Source: Aquificaceae bacterium (lineage in GTDB: Bacteria > Aquificota > Aquificia > Aquificales > Aquificaceae). From it: a DNA stretch of 12,695 bases. The stretch covers positions 1 through 12,695 of the forward strand of contig JANWVD010000012.1 in the NCBI GenBank assembly GCA_025057715.1. The letters run 5' to 3'. Positions 1-6,157 of this stretch are shown here, in pieces. A program made the translations under genes and the position numbers. The number at the start of each line of letters is the position of its first letter. Positions within the stretch are counted from its first letter, which is position 1. The notes beneath the pieces are model-generated. The model was not told where the DNA came from, made no database searches, and saw nothing but the letters and a program-made list of their open reading frames with translations.

Positions 1-1
1 G

Positions 2-703
2 GATAGAAAAGACGAGCTTGGGCTTTTACAAAACTCTTTTAGCGCCATGCTTAGCAGTTTAAAGGGGATAATTCAATGGCAAATGGACTTTATTAAGATG
101 ATTACTCATAGCTTAAAAACTCCTCTTACTTACATAAAAGGTCAGAGTGAGATACTAATTGAAAGAAAACTCGAAGAGGAATCGGTGAAAAATGCTATAA
201 TAGGCATAAATCAACAGGCTATAAAGATGGAAAAATTGATTAATCATCTGCTAACTTTACTTAGGTTAGAGTCGCATTTGCCACTAAAAGAGGAGAGCTT
301 TAGTATAAACGAGCTTTTTGCGCAAATAGAAGAGGAATACGAATACATAAAGCACGAAAGAACCTTTCGGGTAGAGTACACAAAAGAGGAAGAGATAATC
401 TCTGGAGACTTAGAATATCTAAAGTTAGCAATAGGTAGCTTAATAGAAAACGCTTATAAATACACAAACGAAGGCGGAAGAATAAGACTTTACTTTGCAC
501 ATAGGTGCATATGCGTCGAGGACGACGGGATTGGGATTGAAAATCCGCATATGGTGGGAACGCCTTTTTATAGGGAATATCAAGATAAAGAGGGGTTTGG
601 GCTTGGGATGACTATCGTAAAGGCAATAGCAGAGAGGTCAGGGCTGAAGTTTAAAATAGAGAGTAAAAAGGGCGTTGGCACAACAGTAAGGCTTTGCCTA
701 TAA
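2..703 (+). CDS. Sensor histidine kinase, C-terminal part (5' truncated by window edge)
   Basis: This is the cytoplasmic part of a two-component sensor kinase. The frame is open to the window edge, so the sensor and membrane segments lie outside. The first codons (DRKDELGLLQNSFSAM) look like the end of a HAMP linker. The H-box follows as FIKMITHSLKTPLT, with the phospho-acceptor His codon at 107-109; the usual acidic residue after His is Ser. The ATPase part has an N-box (LIENAYKYTNEGG), a G1 box (VEDDGIGIE), an F-box-like FYRE and a G2 box (GFGLGMTIVKAIAE). It should autophosphorylate from ATP and pass phosphate to a response regulator, probably encoded upstream outside the window. The SCO gene starts 9 nt after its stop. 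The methionine at 47 is internal to the kinase, not its start. Confidence 0.93.
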   Translation, partial: DRKDELGLLQNSFSAMLSSLKGIIQWQMDFIKMITHSLKTPLTYIKGQSEILIERKLEEESVKNAIIGINQQAIKMEKLINHLLTLLRLESHLPLKEESFSINELFAQIEEEYEYIKHERTFRVEYTKEEEIISGDLEYLKLAIGSLIENAYKYTNEGGRIRLYFAHRCICVEDDGIGIENPHMVGTPFYREYQDKEGFGLGMTIVKAIAERSGLKFKIESKKGVGTTVRLCL

Positions 704-704
704 T
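675..704 (+). promoter_or_regulatory. Sigma70-type promoter for the SCO gene, apparently leaderless
   Basis: TTGGCA (675-680, 5 of 6 matches to TTGACA) and a perfect TATAAT (699-704) are separated by 18 nt. The -10 box overlaps the kinase stop codon, and only 8 nt (TTTCCCTT) lie between it and the ATG at 713. Transcription would start at or next to the A of the ATG, giving a leaderless mRNA. No Shine-Dalgarno sequence precedes this ATG, which fits. Confidence 0.6.
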
Positions 705-712
705 TTTCCCTT

Positions 713-1294
713 ATGAGAGTATTAGCGCTATTAATAATTAGCCTTTTACTCTTAGGCTCTTGCAAGAGCTCTCATGAGTTTTATGGTTTTTTTTACGACA
801 AACCCGCACAGGATTTTAAGCTGAAAGACCAAGATGGGCAAAGTAGGTCTCTTTCAAGTATCACAAGAGATGGCTCTATAGTGCTTCTATTCTTTGGATA
901 CACCAATTGCCCAGATATTTGCCCTGATAGTCTATCTAAAATGCAAAAAACCATCGAGCTGCTTAAAAAAGACTCATCGAGAGTAAAGGCTGTGTTTATA
1001 AGCGTAGACCCAGAGCGAGACACCCCGGCGGTTTTAAAGTGCTATATGAGCTACTTTGGACCTTCGTTTATTGGGCTAACTGGCAAACCTGAGGAGATTG
1101 CCTCTGTGGCAAAAGCTTATAACGCATACTATACAAAAGTAAAAAGCGATTCTGCGCTTGGATACTTAATAGACCACACTGCTACGATTTATCTTATAAC
1201 CCCGGATATGAAAGTAAAACTTCTTTACACTATGAATAAACAAGAGCCAAAGAAAATAGCGGAGGACATAAGATTCCTTCTCTCGGAGAAGTAA
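713..1294 (+). CDS. SCO1/SenC/PrrC-family copper-binding lipoprotein
   Basis: This is a membrane-anchored, thioredoxin-fold protein that in this family delivers copper to, or keeps reduced, the CuA site of cytochrome c oxidase. The N-terminus is a lipoprotein signal with lipobox LGSC, lipidated Cys at residue 17. The copper/redox motif CPDIC gives Cys66 and Cys70, and the third ligand is His155 in IDHTATIY. The family block ISVDPERDTP is present at about residues 96-105. At 193 residues it has normal length for a bacterial SCO protein. It lies 9 nt after the kinase gene but carries its own strong promoter overlapping the kinase stop. Its last 22 nt overlap the inferred start of rsmG. No oxidase subunit gene lies in the window, so the oxidase link is family knowledge only. 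Confidence 0.93.
   Translation: MRVLALLIISLLLLGSCKSSHEFYGFFYDKPAQDFKLKDQDGQSRSLSSITRDGSIVLLFFGYTNCPDICPDSLSKMQKTIELLKKDSSRVKAVFISVDPERDTPAVLKCYMSYFGPSFIGLTGKPEEIASVAKAYNAYYTKVKSDSALGYLIDHTATIYLITPDMKVKLLYTMNKQEPKKIAEDIRFLLSEK
1261..1265 (+). promoter_or_regulatory. Shine-Dalgarno GGAGG that supports an ATT start for rsmG
   Basis: GGAGG lies inside the 3' end of the SCO gene, 7 nt before the in-frame ATT at 1273. The clear Shine-Dalgarno sites elsewhere in the window (before 5858 and 11000) have the same GGAGG core 6 nt from their ATG. No ATG, GTG or TTG occurs in this frame between the upstream stop (1237-1239) and 1477. Confidence 0.5.
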
Positions 1295-1872
1295 GAAACT
1301 TTTTACGGCAATACCCCCTTGACTTAACAGAAGACACAGAAGAGAGGTTTTATCTTTACCTCACAGAATTAAATCGCTGGAATAAGGTTCATAATCTAAC
1401 AGGACTGAGAGATTGGCAAGAGATTTTAAAAGAGCACTTCCTTGGCTCTTTATTAGTTCATAAGTGTCTTGAGAAGATGGGAATTGATATAGAAGGCTTT
1501 GATATTTTGGATGTCGGCTCTGGCGCTGGCTTTCCGGGCGCGGTTTTGAAAATCTTTTACAAAGAGAGGGTGAAAATGACGCTCTTAGAGCCATCTTGGA
1601 AGAGATGCTCTTTTTTAGAAAGCCTTGATAGTAGGCTAAATATCGGCTTTAGGGTAATATGCAAAAGGGCAGAAGAGCTCGAAGATAGGTTTGACTTAGT
1701 TTTGAGTAGAGCAATCGATGGGGGGCTTTTAAAGCTTGGTGTTTTAAATGAGCTTTCAAAAAAATATGTAATTTATATGCTTGGGGAAAATCAGGCAAAA
1801 GAGATAGATTCGTGCGAAATTTCCGTGAAAGATATTAAATCTTACATGCTCTTTCTTGCAAAGACCAAGTAG
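1273..1872 (+). CDS. rsmG: 16S rRNA (guanine-N7)-methyltransferase RsmG (GidB), probable ATT start
   Basis: RsmG uses S-adenosylmethionine to methylate N7 of G527 (E. coli numbering) in the 530 loop of 16S rRNA. Family hallmarks are an N-terminal helical part with WNKVHNLTG and KEHFLGSLL (about residues 36-60), the SAM motif DVGSGAGFPG (about 80-89), LLEPSWKRCSFLE, and the late motif LVLSRAI. The first in-frame ATG (1477) would remove the whole N-terminal WNK..NLT/HFLGS block. The frame is open back to a stop at 1237-1239 without ATG, GTG or TTG. An ATT at 1273 preceded by GGAGG gives 199 residues, the usual RsmG length, so I place the start there. It then overlaps the SCO gene by 22 nt. Its 3' end overlaps the convergent trmI by 31 nt. 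Function is secure; the start is inferred. Confidence 0.85.
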   Translation: MPSLGEVRNFLRQYPLDLTEDTEERFYLYLTELNRWNKVHNLTGLRDWQEILKEHFLGSLLVHKCLEKMGIDIEGFDILDVGSGAGFPGAVLKIFYKERVKMTLLEPSWKRCSFLESLDSRLNIGFRVICKRAEELEDRFDLVLSRAIDGGLLKLGVLNELSKKYVIYMLGENQAKEIDSCEISVKDIKSYMLFLAKTK

Positions 1873-2579
1873 CCTGTATGGGCAATCATGTTATCTTCTG
1901 GTCTTAGTCTATCGGGGTTTGTTTTATAGTTGCGAAGCAGTATCTCAAGGACTTCTACGGCATCAAAGCCCTTTAAGGCAGAGAGAAGCGAGCTTACTTG
2001 GTTTGCCGTTGGTAAAATCCAAGCTACATTGGCGCCGGGCTTTAGGACATATCTTAATTTATCAAGATAATCAGTTGGGTTTTTAACATCAATAAAAGCA
2101 CAGTCAAACTCTGAAGATTCTAAATTAGCATCCAAAAAGTCGCAGTTAAGGGACTTAACCTCTTTACATAAACCAAAGCGCTCCCAGTTTTTCAAGGCTC
2201 TTGATTGAAACTCCTGTCTTAGCTCTATGGTGGTTATATTTTTGCAAAGCTGATAAAAAACGGCGGTAGCTGCGCCAACGCCAGTGCCAAACTCTAAAAG
2301 GGATTTGTTCTCATTTAGACCGAGCTTAAAAGCGCAGTAGAAGCTATCTTTTGGGTAAAGTATCTGGGTCCCTCTTTCAAAGCCGTATAGAATTATCTCT
2401 TCAAGCGTTGGCTTAAGGAGTAAAAAGCCATTTACATATGAGCCTTGAGATTTGTCTATAATATCCTCAAAGCGGATGGTTTTTCCTCTGTAGCTTAAGC
2501 TAAAATCCTTTGATAGTTTTTTGAGATATTTTCTTTCATCTATAAAAATAAGTATGTAATCGCCTTCTTTGAAGCTCAT
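1842..2579 (-). CDS. trmI: tRNA (adenine-N1)-methyltransferase, TrmI family
   Basis: TrmI makes 1-methyladenosine at position 58 (and sometimes 57) of the tRNA T-loop, a modification important for tRNA stability in thermophiles. The N-terminal small beta domain begins SFKEGDYILI. RGTQILYPKDSFYCAFKLG (about residues 69-87) matches the family segment around R.TQ..YPKD. SAM motif I is LLEFGTGVGAATAV (94-107); acidic Glu119, Asp147 and Asp164 sit at the usual ribose/adenine-binding and motif IV positions. The C-terminus has DNMIAHTGYLVFARK, equivalent to R..HTG.L.FAR. At 245 residues it is close to the usual length. Motif IV reads DVKNP rather than the commoner D.P.PW. It starts within the stop of the upstream gene (ATGA), so the two are probably translated together. 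Confidence 0.88.
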   Translation of the reverse strand: MSFKEGDYILIFIDERKYLKKLSKDFSLSYRGKTIRFEDIIDKSQGSYVNGFLLLKPTLEEIILYGFERGTQILYPKDSFYCAFKLGLNENKSLLEFGTGVGAATAVFYQLCKNITTIELRQEFQSRALKNWERFGLCKEVKSLNCDFLDANLESSEFDCAFIDVKNPTDYLDKLRYVLKPGANVAWILPTANQVSSLLSALKGFDAVEVLEILLRNYKTNPDRLRPEDNMIAHTGYLVFARKSM

Positions 2580-2986
2580 CTAAGTTCAAGGATTGCTCTG
2601 CCTAAGCTGTAAGATGCCATGGCAAACTTAAGAGCGTTTTGCTCGTCTTTGAAGCTAAGATTTTCGCGCGCAACTTTATGAAAGAGAAACTGATAGCTAT
2701 AGAGAGTTTGATGGTTTTTCGAATAGGGGCGGGCTTTTGAGAGCATAAAGTATGAGCGCTTAAAGCGCTCGTTTAGGATATGTTTATTCGGACTAAGCTC
2801 CTCTTGGTGAGAGAGGACCTCGAGAGCATAGATGATGTGGCTTGCAGACCTTAGGTGCGATGGGCTTTTAAAATCACATCCTGTTTTTAGCTGCTCTTTT
2901 GCAATAGAGATGAGCTCTCCGTAGGGGCTTAGTTCGTAAAGCGCTGATAGCCTTGCTTGCAAAAGAGAGCAATCTTGCAACTGCAT
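2576..2986 (-). CDS. Unrecognised 136-residue soluble protein, coupled to trmI
   Basis: I do not recognise this protein. It is predicted to be mostly helical, has no signal peptide and no hydrophobic membrane segment, and is rich in Leu, Ser, Lys and His. It has two cysteines (residues 6 and 37). Seen features are a run of likely amphipathic helices (LLQARLSALYELS, SASHIIYALEVLSHQ, ENLSFKDEQNALKFAMASYSLGRAIL), loosely like TPR-type or other all-alpha proteins, but no diagnostic motif. Its stop overlaps the trmI start (ATGA), so it is the first gene of a two-gene unit and may have a related role in tRNA or translation; that is guilt by association. No Shine-Dalgarno precedes its ATG. The response regulator starts divergently only 17 nt away. 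Confidence 0.75.
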   Translation of the reverse strand: MQLQDCSLLQARLSALYELSPYGELISIAKEQLKTGCDFKSPSHLRSASHIIYALEVLSHQEELSPNKHILNERFKRSYFMLSKARPYSKNHQTLYSYQFLFHKVARENLSFKDEQNALKFAMASYSLGRAILELR

Positions 2987-2990
2987 AGAG

Positions 2991-2996
2991 TAATAT
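2991..2996 (+). promoter_or_regulatory. Candidate -10 box (TAATAT) for a leaderless response-regulator transcript
   Basis: TAATAT sits 7 nt before the GTG at 3004, the same geometry as the TATAAT boxes before the genes at 713 and 12019. The gap between the divergent genes is only 17 nt, and an in-frame TAA at 2998-3000 forces the start to 3004 or later. No convincing -35 hexamer lies at 16-18 nt, so the call is weak. Confidence 0.35.
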
Positions 2997-3003
2997 TTAA
3001 GCC

Positions 3004-3651
3004 GTGAAGGTGCTCCTTGTTGAGGATGACGGGCTGCTTGGGAATTCTTTAAAAGAGTATCTCAAAACTCAGGGGATTGTTGCCGATTGGATAAATGATA
3101 GCAGGGAGTTTTTTGACCTGCTTGAGGTTTCAACTTACGATGTGATTGTTATGGATTTGACAATGCCACACTTAAACGGGGAAGAACTCTTATCAAAACT
3201 AAGAGAAAAGGGTGATTTAACGCCAGTTTTGATACTTACGGCAAAGTCTCGCCTTGAGGATAAGGAAAATTGCTTTAGCTTAGGCGCAGATGACTTTCTT
3301 ACAAAGCCCTTTGAGCCCAAAGAGCTCTTGCTTAGAATCCGTGCGCTTCATAGGAGGGTATTTAGAGAAGAAATAATAAAAATTGGGGATGTTTGTTTAA
3401 ATATCTCAGCGAAGCGAGCTTTTGTAAAGGAAAAAGAGTTAAAACTTAGCATGCGAGAGTGGATGATTCTAAAGCTTCTTGCACAAAGAAGGGGGAGCTT
3501 TGTGTCAACTGAGGAGATTTTAAACTACGTATGGGGGGATGAATTAGTCGGTGAAGAGGTCGTAAGAACTTACATAAAAAACCTTCGCAAACTTTTGCCA
3601 GAGGGGTTTATAAAGTCTCAAAAGGGGAGAGGATATAAAGTAGATGAGTGA
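3004..3651 (+). CDS. OmpR/PhoB-family response regulator
   Basis: This is a DNA-binding response regulator, phosphorylated by a sensor kinase. Residues 1-120 form the receiver domain: acidic pocket Glu7/Asp8/Asp9, phospho-acceptor Asp51 (VMDLTMP), switch Thr79 (ILTAKS) and Lys101 (TKPFEPKE). Residues about 125-215 are a winged helix with LKLSMREWMILKLLAQRRG, the recognition-helix segment EVVRTYIKNLRKLL and the wing KGRGYKV. All catalytic positions are intact. The start is GTG: an in-frame TAA lies 6 nt upstream, and the protein begins MKVLLVEDD as the family requires. No Shine-Dalgarno is visible. It overlaps the histidine kinase gene by 8 nt, so the pair is a two-component system. Genes controlled are not apparent; the adjacent divergent gene is an obvious candidate, along with autoregulation. 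Confidence 0.95.
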   Translation: MKVLLVEDDGLLGNSLKEYLKTQGIVADWINDSREFFDLLEVSTYDVIVMDLTMPHLNGEELLSKLREKGDLTPVLILTAKSRLEDKENCFSLGADDFLTKPFEPKELLLRIRALHRRVFREEIIKIGDVCLNISAKRAFVKEKELKLSMREWMILKLLAQRRGSFVSTEEILNYVWGDELVGEEVVRTYIKNLRKLLPEGFIKSQKGRGYKVDE

Positions 3652-4615
3652 AAAGCTCAGGCTTTATGGGATTCTTTTTGTTCTTCTAACTATTGGTTTT
3701 AATCTTGTAAATGCGCTTGCTATAAAAAGCACAGAGGGTTTTTTGGAAGAAAATGCTTATAAAATAGCCTTGATGCATTATATGATATATAAACAAGATG
3801 CTTCACATAGGGGGGATGAGCACTTTCAGGTTGGTGCAGACACACATAGATACAGAATTTACGAATTTGGGTCGCAATCTGGATTAGATTCGAGCGTAAT
3901 TATAGGTGTTAATAAAGAATTCTTTCAAGAAAGACTGAAGGCTTTGGTTTACAGGCTTTTTATGATTGAGTTTTTTTTGATTGCGTCAATAGTTTTGCTA
4001 TTTCAGCTAATGTTTGAAAGATACACGAGGAAGATAAGGGAGCATCAAGAGTGGCAAAGGATGTTAATCCTTGGGTTAAATCACAGGCTTGGGAACTTTC
4101 TCTCGGTTCATAAGTTAAATACGGCGATACTTCGCTCCTTTTTAGGAGACGACGAGAGGATAATCCGCATGGAGCGCTCGCTTGAGAAAGCAACGGCGGA
4201 TTTTAGCATTTTTGTAAACCTTCTTAAAACAGACTCAAAGCCCAAGCCAAAGCTTTTAAACATAAAGCCCTACTTAGAAGCTACGATAAACCTCTTTGAA
4301 GAGGAGTTGCAAGGTAAAAGGCTCAGACTTAGCTTAAAAGACCTTTCTGTGAGGATGGAAGAGGCGGACTTAAAAGACCTTCTTTATAATTTAGTAGGCA
4401 ACGCCATAAAGCACTCTTCGAGAAATATAAGCATAAAGACTCTCAAAAATAGAGGAAGGGTAATACTTGCGATTGTTAATGACATTTCAAGCACCAAAAG
4501 CTCGGGAATGGGACTTGGGCTTATGCTGGTTCAAAACATACTAAAGCGCTACAGATACGAGATGAAACTAAAGGTAAAGAGGCGCTATTCGGTTTTTGTC
4601 TCTTTTAAGCTATAG
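3644..4615 (+). CDS. Sensor histidine kinase with atypical H-box and reduced ATP-binding domain
   Basis: This is the partner kinase of the response regulator at 3004, which it overlaps by 8 nt. Residues about 8-27 and 105-124 are membrane helices, bracketing a small extracytoplasmic sensor of about 77 residues. The dimerisation segment has His147 in LILGLNHRLGNFLSVHKL, unlike the usual H[ED]L[RK]TPL; it lacks the acidic residue after His and the Thr-Pro pair. The catalytic domain keeps an N-box (LLYNLVGNAIKHS, Asn249 and Asn253) and a G2 box (GMGLGLMLVQNIL, 288-300). The G1 box is reduced to NDISST, with Asp280 but no DxGxG, and there is no F-box; the lid between them is only a few residues long. 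No HAMP domain is obvious. At 323 residues it is short. Family membership is clear; normal kinase activity is not certain. Confidence 0.88.
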   Translation: MSEKLRLYGILFVLLTIGFNLVNALAIKSTEGFLEENAYKIALMHYMIYKQDASHRGDEHFQVGADTHRYRIYEFGSQSGLDSSVIIGVNKEFFQERLKALVYRLFMIEFFLIASIVLLFQLMFERYTRKIREHQEWQRMLILGLNHRLGNFLSVHKLNTAILRSFLGDDERIIRMERSLEKATADFSIFVNLLKTDSKPKPKLLNIKPYLEATINLFEEELQGKRLRLSLKDLSVRMEEADLKDLLYNLVGNAIKHSSRNISIKTLKNRGRVILAIVNDISSTKSSGMGLGLMLVQNILKRYRYEMKLKVKRRYSVFVSFKL

Positions 4616-5823
4616 AGCTCAATCCTTTCTTGAAAGCCAGTTTGGAGGTCTTTTAGGGTGAAAAATGAGCCTGACTTTTCCTCTTGACCAACAAGGGCAA
4701 CAAAGCGAGCACCAACTTTATTGGCAATCTCAAGACCCTTCTTTGGGGGTTTGAAAATTAAATCAACGCGCCTATTAGGCGCACAAAGATGTTTATAAAC
4801 CTTTAGGGCATAATCCAAAACATCGCCAAAGGCAATAACTAAGATAAGCTCATCCTCTTTAACTTCAAAGCTTAGCTCTTCTGCAAGCCTTTCAAGACCT
4901 ACGGCAAAGCCAACGGCGGGGGTTTTAGGACCGCCAAGCTCTTCAACAAGATAGTCATACCTACCGCCTGCCATCAATGTAAGAGAGCTCTTTAAAGAGA
5001 CAAACTCAAACACGCTTCGCGTATAGTAATCAAGACCTCTCACAAGCCTTGGGTTTATAACATAGTCAATTCCTAAGCTATCAAGGGCGCTTTCAAGACC
5101 ATCTTGATGGGTTTTGCAATCGCTGCAAAGGTAATTTATGGCAAAGGGGGCTTCTTTTGTAGCTTCTTGACAGGTTTGGACCTTACAATCAAGCACTCTG
5201 AGGGGGTTTTTATCCATTCGCTTTAGGCAATCTTGACAAAGGCTATCTTTAACTGAATGCAAATACTCAATGAGGGCTAACTTGTAATCAGGTCTGCAAA
5301 CTTTGCAACCGACTGAATTTATCTCAAGTCTAAATTCTAAGTTTAGTTCTTTTGCTAAAAGCCATAGAATCTCAATAAGCTGGGCGTCAATGTATGGCTC
5401 TGAAATTCCAAAGACCTCTGCGCCAAGCTGATGAAATTGTCTATAGCGACCTAATTGAGGTCTTTCGTGGCGAAACATCGGTCCTTCGTAAAAGAGCTTT
5501 ACCCAGGGCTTTGTGTAGAGTTTATGCTGAAGGTAGGCTCTTACTGCGCTTGCGGTTCCTTCTGGTCTTAGGGCAAGAAGTCTTTGCTTGCTGTCGCTAA
5601 AGGTAAACATCTCCTTTTGGACAATGTCAGTTAGCTGACCAACGCCGCGCTGAAAGAGCTCTGCATATTCTACAATTGGGAGGATGATTTCTTGAAAGTT
5701 TCGCTCTATGAGCTTTGTTCTGAGGGCTAAGCTTATTTTCTTTATGCGCTCGTTTTTTTCACCAAAAATGTCATGAAAGCCTCGGGGGCTTTGTAAAGAC
5801 TCCATAGACATACCTTTAAGCAT
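4585..5823 (-). CDS. hisS: Histidyl-tRNA synthetase (class II)
   Basis: HisRS charges tRNA-His using ATP. The N-terminus has SPRGFHDIFG. Class II motif 1 is around FQEIILPIVEY (43-53), LRPEGTASAVR (85-95) binds substrate, and motif 2 is GPMFRHERPQLGRYRQFHQLG (114-134). The histidine-specific motif LVRGLDYYTRSVFEF and motif 3 (AVGFAVGLERL) follow. A cysteine-rich insertion has CKVC, CQDC, DCKVQTC and CSDC; this arrangement is known in many bacterial HisRS and may hold zinc. An anticodon-binding domain forms the C-terminus. At 412 residues it has usual length. Three in-frame ATGs (residues 1, 5, 7) are possible starts. The last (5805) has AAAGGT 6 nt upstream and is a good alternative, giving MESLQSPRGFHDI. 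The 3' end overlaps the convergent kinase gene by 31 nt. Confidence 0.96.
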   Translation of the reverse strand: MLKGMSMESLQSPRGFHDIFGEKNERIKKISLALRTKLIERNFQEIILPIVEYAELFQRGVGQLTDIVQKEMFTFSDSKQRLLALRPEGTASAVRAYLQHKLYTKPWVKLFYEGPMFRHERPQLGRYRQFHQLGAEVFGISEPYIDAQLIEILWLLAKELNLEFRLEINSVGCKVCRPDYKLALIEYLHSVKDSLCQDCLKRMDKNPLRVLDCKVQTCQEATKEAPFAINYLCSDCKTHQDGLESALDSLGIDYVINPRLVRGLDYYTRSVFEFVSLKSSLTLMAGGRYDYLVEELGGPKTPAVGFAVGLERLAEELSFEVKEDELILVIAFGDVLDYALKVYKHLCAPNRRVDLIFKPPKKGLEIANKVGARFVALVGQEEKSGSFFTLKDLQTGFQERIELYSLKETKTE

Positions 5824-5830
5824 AATACTT

Positions 5831-5851
5831 TAAAATAGCTTACCAAGGAGG
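5831..5851 (+). promoter_or_regulatory. Candidate -10 (TAAAAT) and strong Shine-Dalgarno for the RAM-mrp-eno-ftsB run
   Basis: AAGGAGG at 5845-5851 lies 6 nt before the ATG at 5858, a near-ideal Shine-Dalgarno. TAAAAT at 5831-5836 is suitably placed for transcription to begin around 5843. I found no good -35 at 16-18 nt. Only 34 nt separate this gene from the divergent hisS, so any promoter must overlap the hisS start region. Confidence 0.4.
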
Positions 5852-5857
5852 AAAGAT

Positions 5858-6157
5858 ATGCAAACTCAGGGCGAGAGCTATCCTATGTCTATAACTGAGC
5901 TTATGGAGATGGAGAGCGAGTTTTCAATCAAGGCCTACATCCTTATAAAGGCAGACCCGAGGGAGATACCTTCAATTATGCTTGCGCTCTCTACCTTTGA
6001 CGGGGTAAAGACTGCAGACGTTGTGACAGGACCGTACGATATCATAGTCTTTGCAGAGCTTAAAAACCAAGACGAGCTTGGAAGGCTTGTTATTACCAAG
6101 ATTCACGCCTTAGAGGGGGTTAGAGAGGCTCTTACCTGCGTGGTTGTAAAGGTATGA
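5858..6157 (+). CDS. Stand-alone RAM domain protein (Lrp/AsnC effector-binding domain, no DNA-binding part)
   Basis: This is a 99-residue protein made of a single RAM (Regulation of Amino acid Metabolism) domain. The typical beta-alpha-beta-beta-alpha-beta core begins at about residue 24: KAYILIKADPREIPSIMLAL, DGVKTADVVTGPYDIIVFAEL, then LGRLVITKIHALEGVREALTCVVV. The TGPYD loop and LTC.VV end are characteristic. The helix-turn-helix that precedes this domain in Lrp/AsnC regulators is absent; about 23 unrelated residues replace it. Such stand-alone domains form dimers and higher oligomers that bind small ligands, often amino acids, and may modulate partner proteins. The start is set by AAGGAGG 6 nt upstream. 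Its stop overlaps the next gene's ATG (ATGA), tying it translationally to the MrpC-like subunit; a role in regulating the membrane module is an inference. Confidence 0.9.
   Translation: MQTQGESYPMSITELMEMESEFSIKAYILIKADPREIPSIMLALSTFDGVKTADVVTGPYDIIVFAELKNQDELGRLVITKIHALEGVREALTCVVVKV

Noticed and set aside
1..46. Taking the methionine at 47 as the start of the first kinase
   Set aside because: The frame continues upstream to the window edge with HAMP-like residues, so the gene is truncated rather than starting there.
5165..5315. Cysteine-rich stretch in HisRS considered as an inserted zinc domain or fusion
   Set aside because: Paired CxxC motifs at this place are a known variant in many bacterial HisRS, so it is not unusual.
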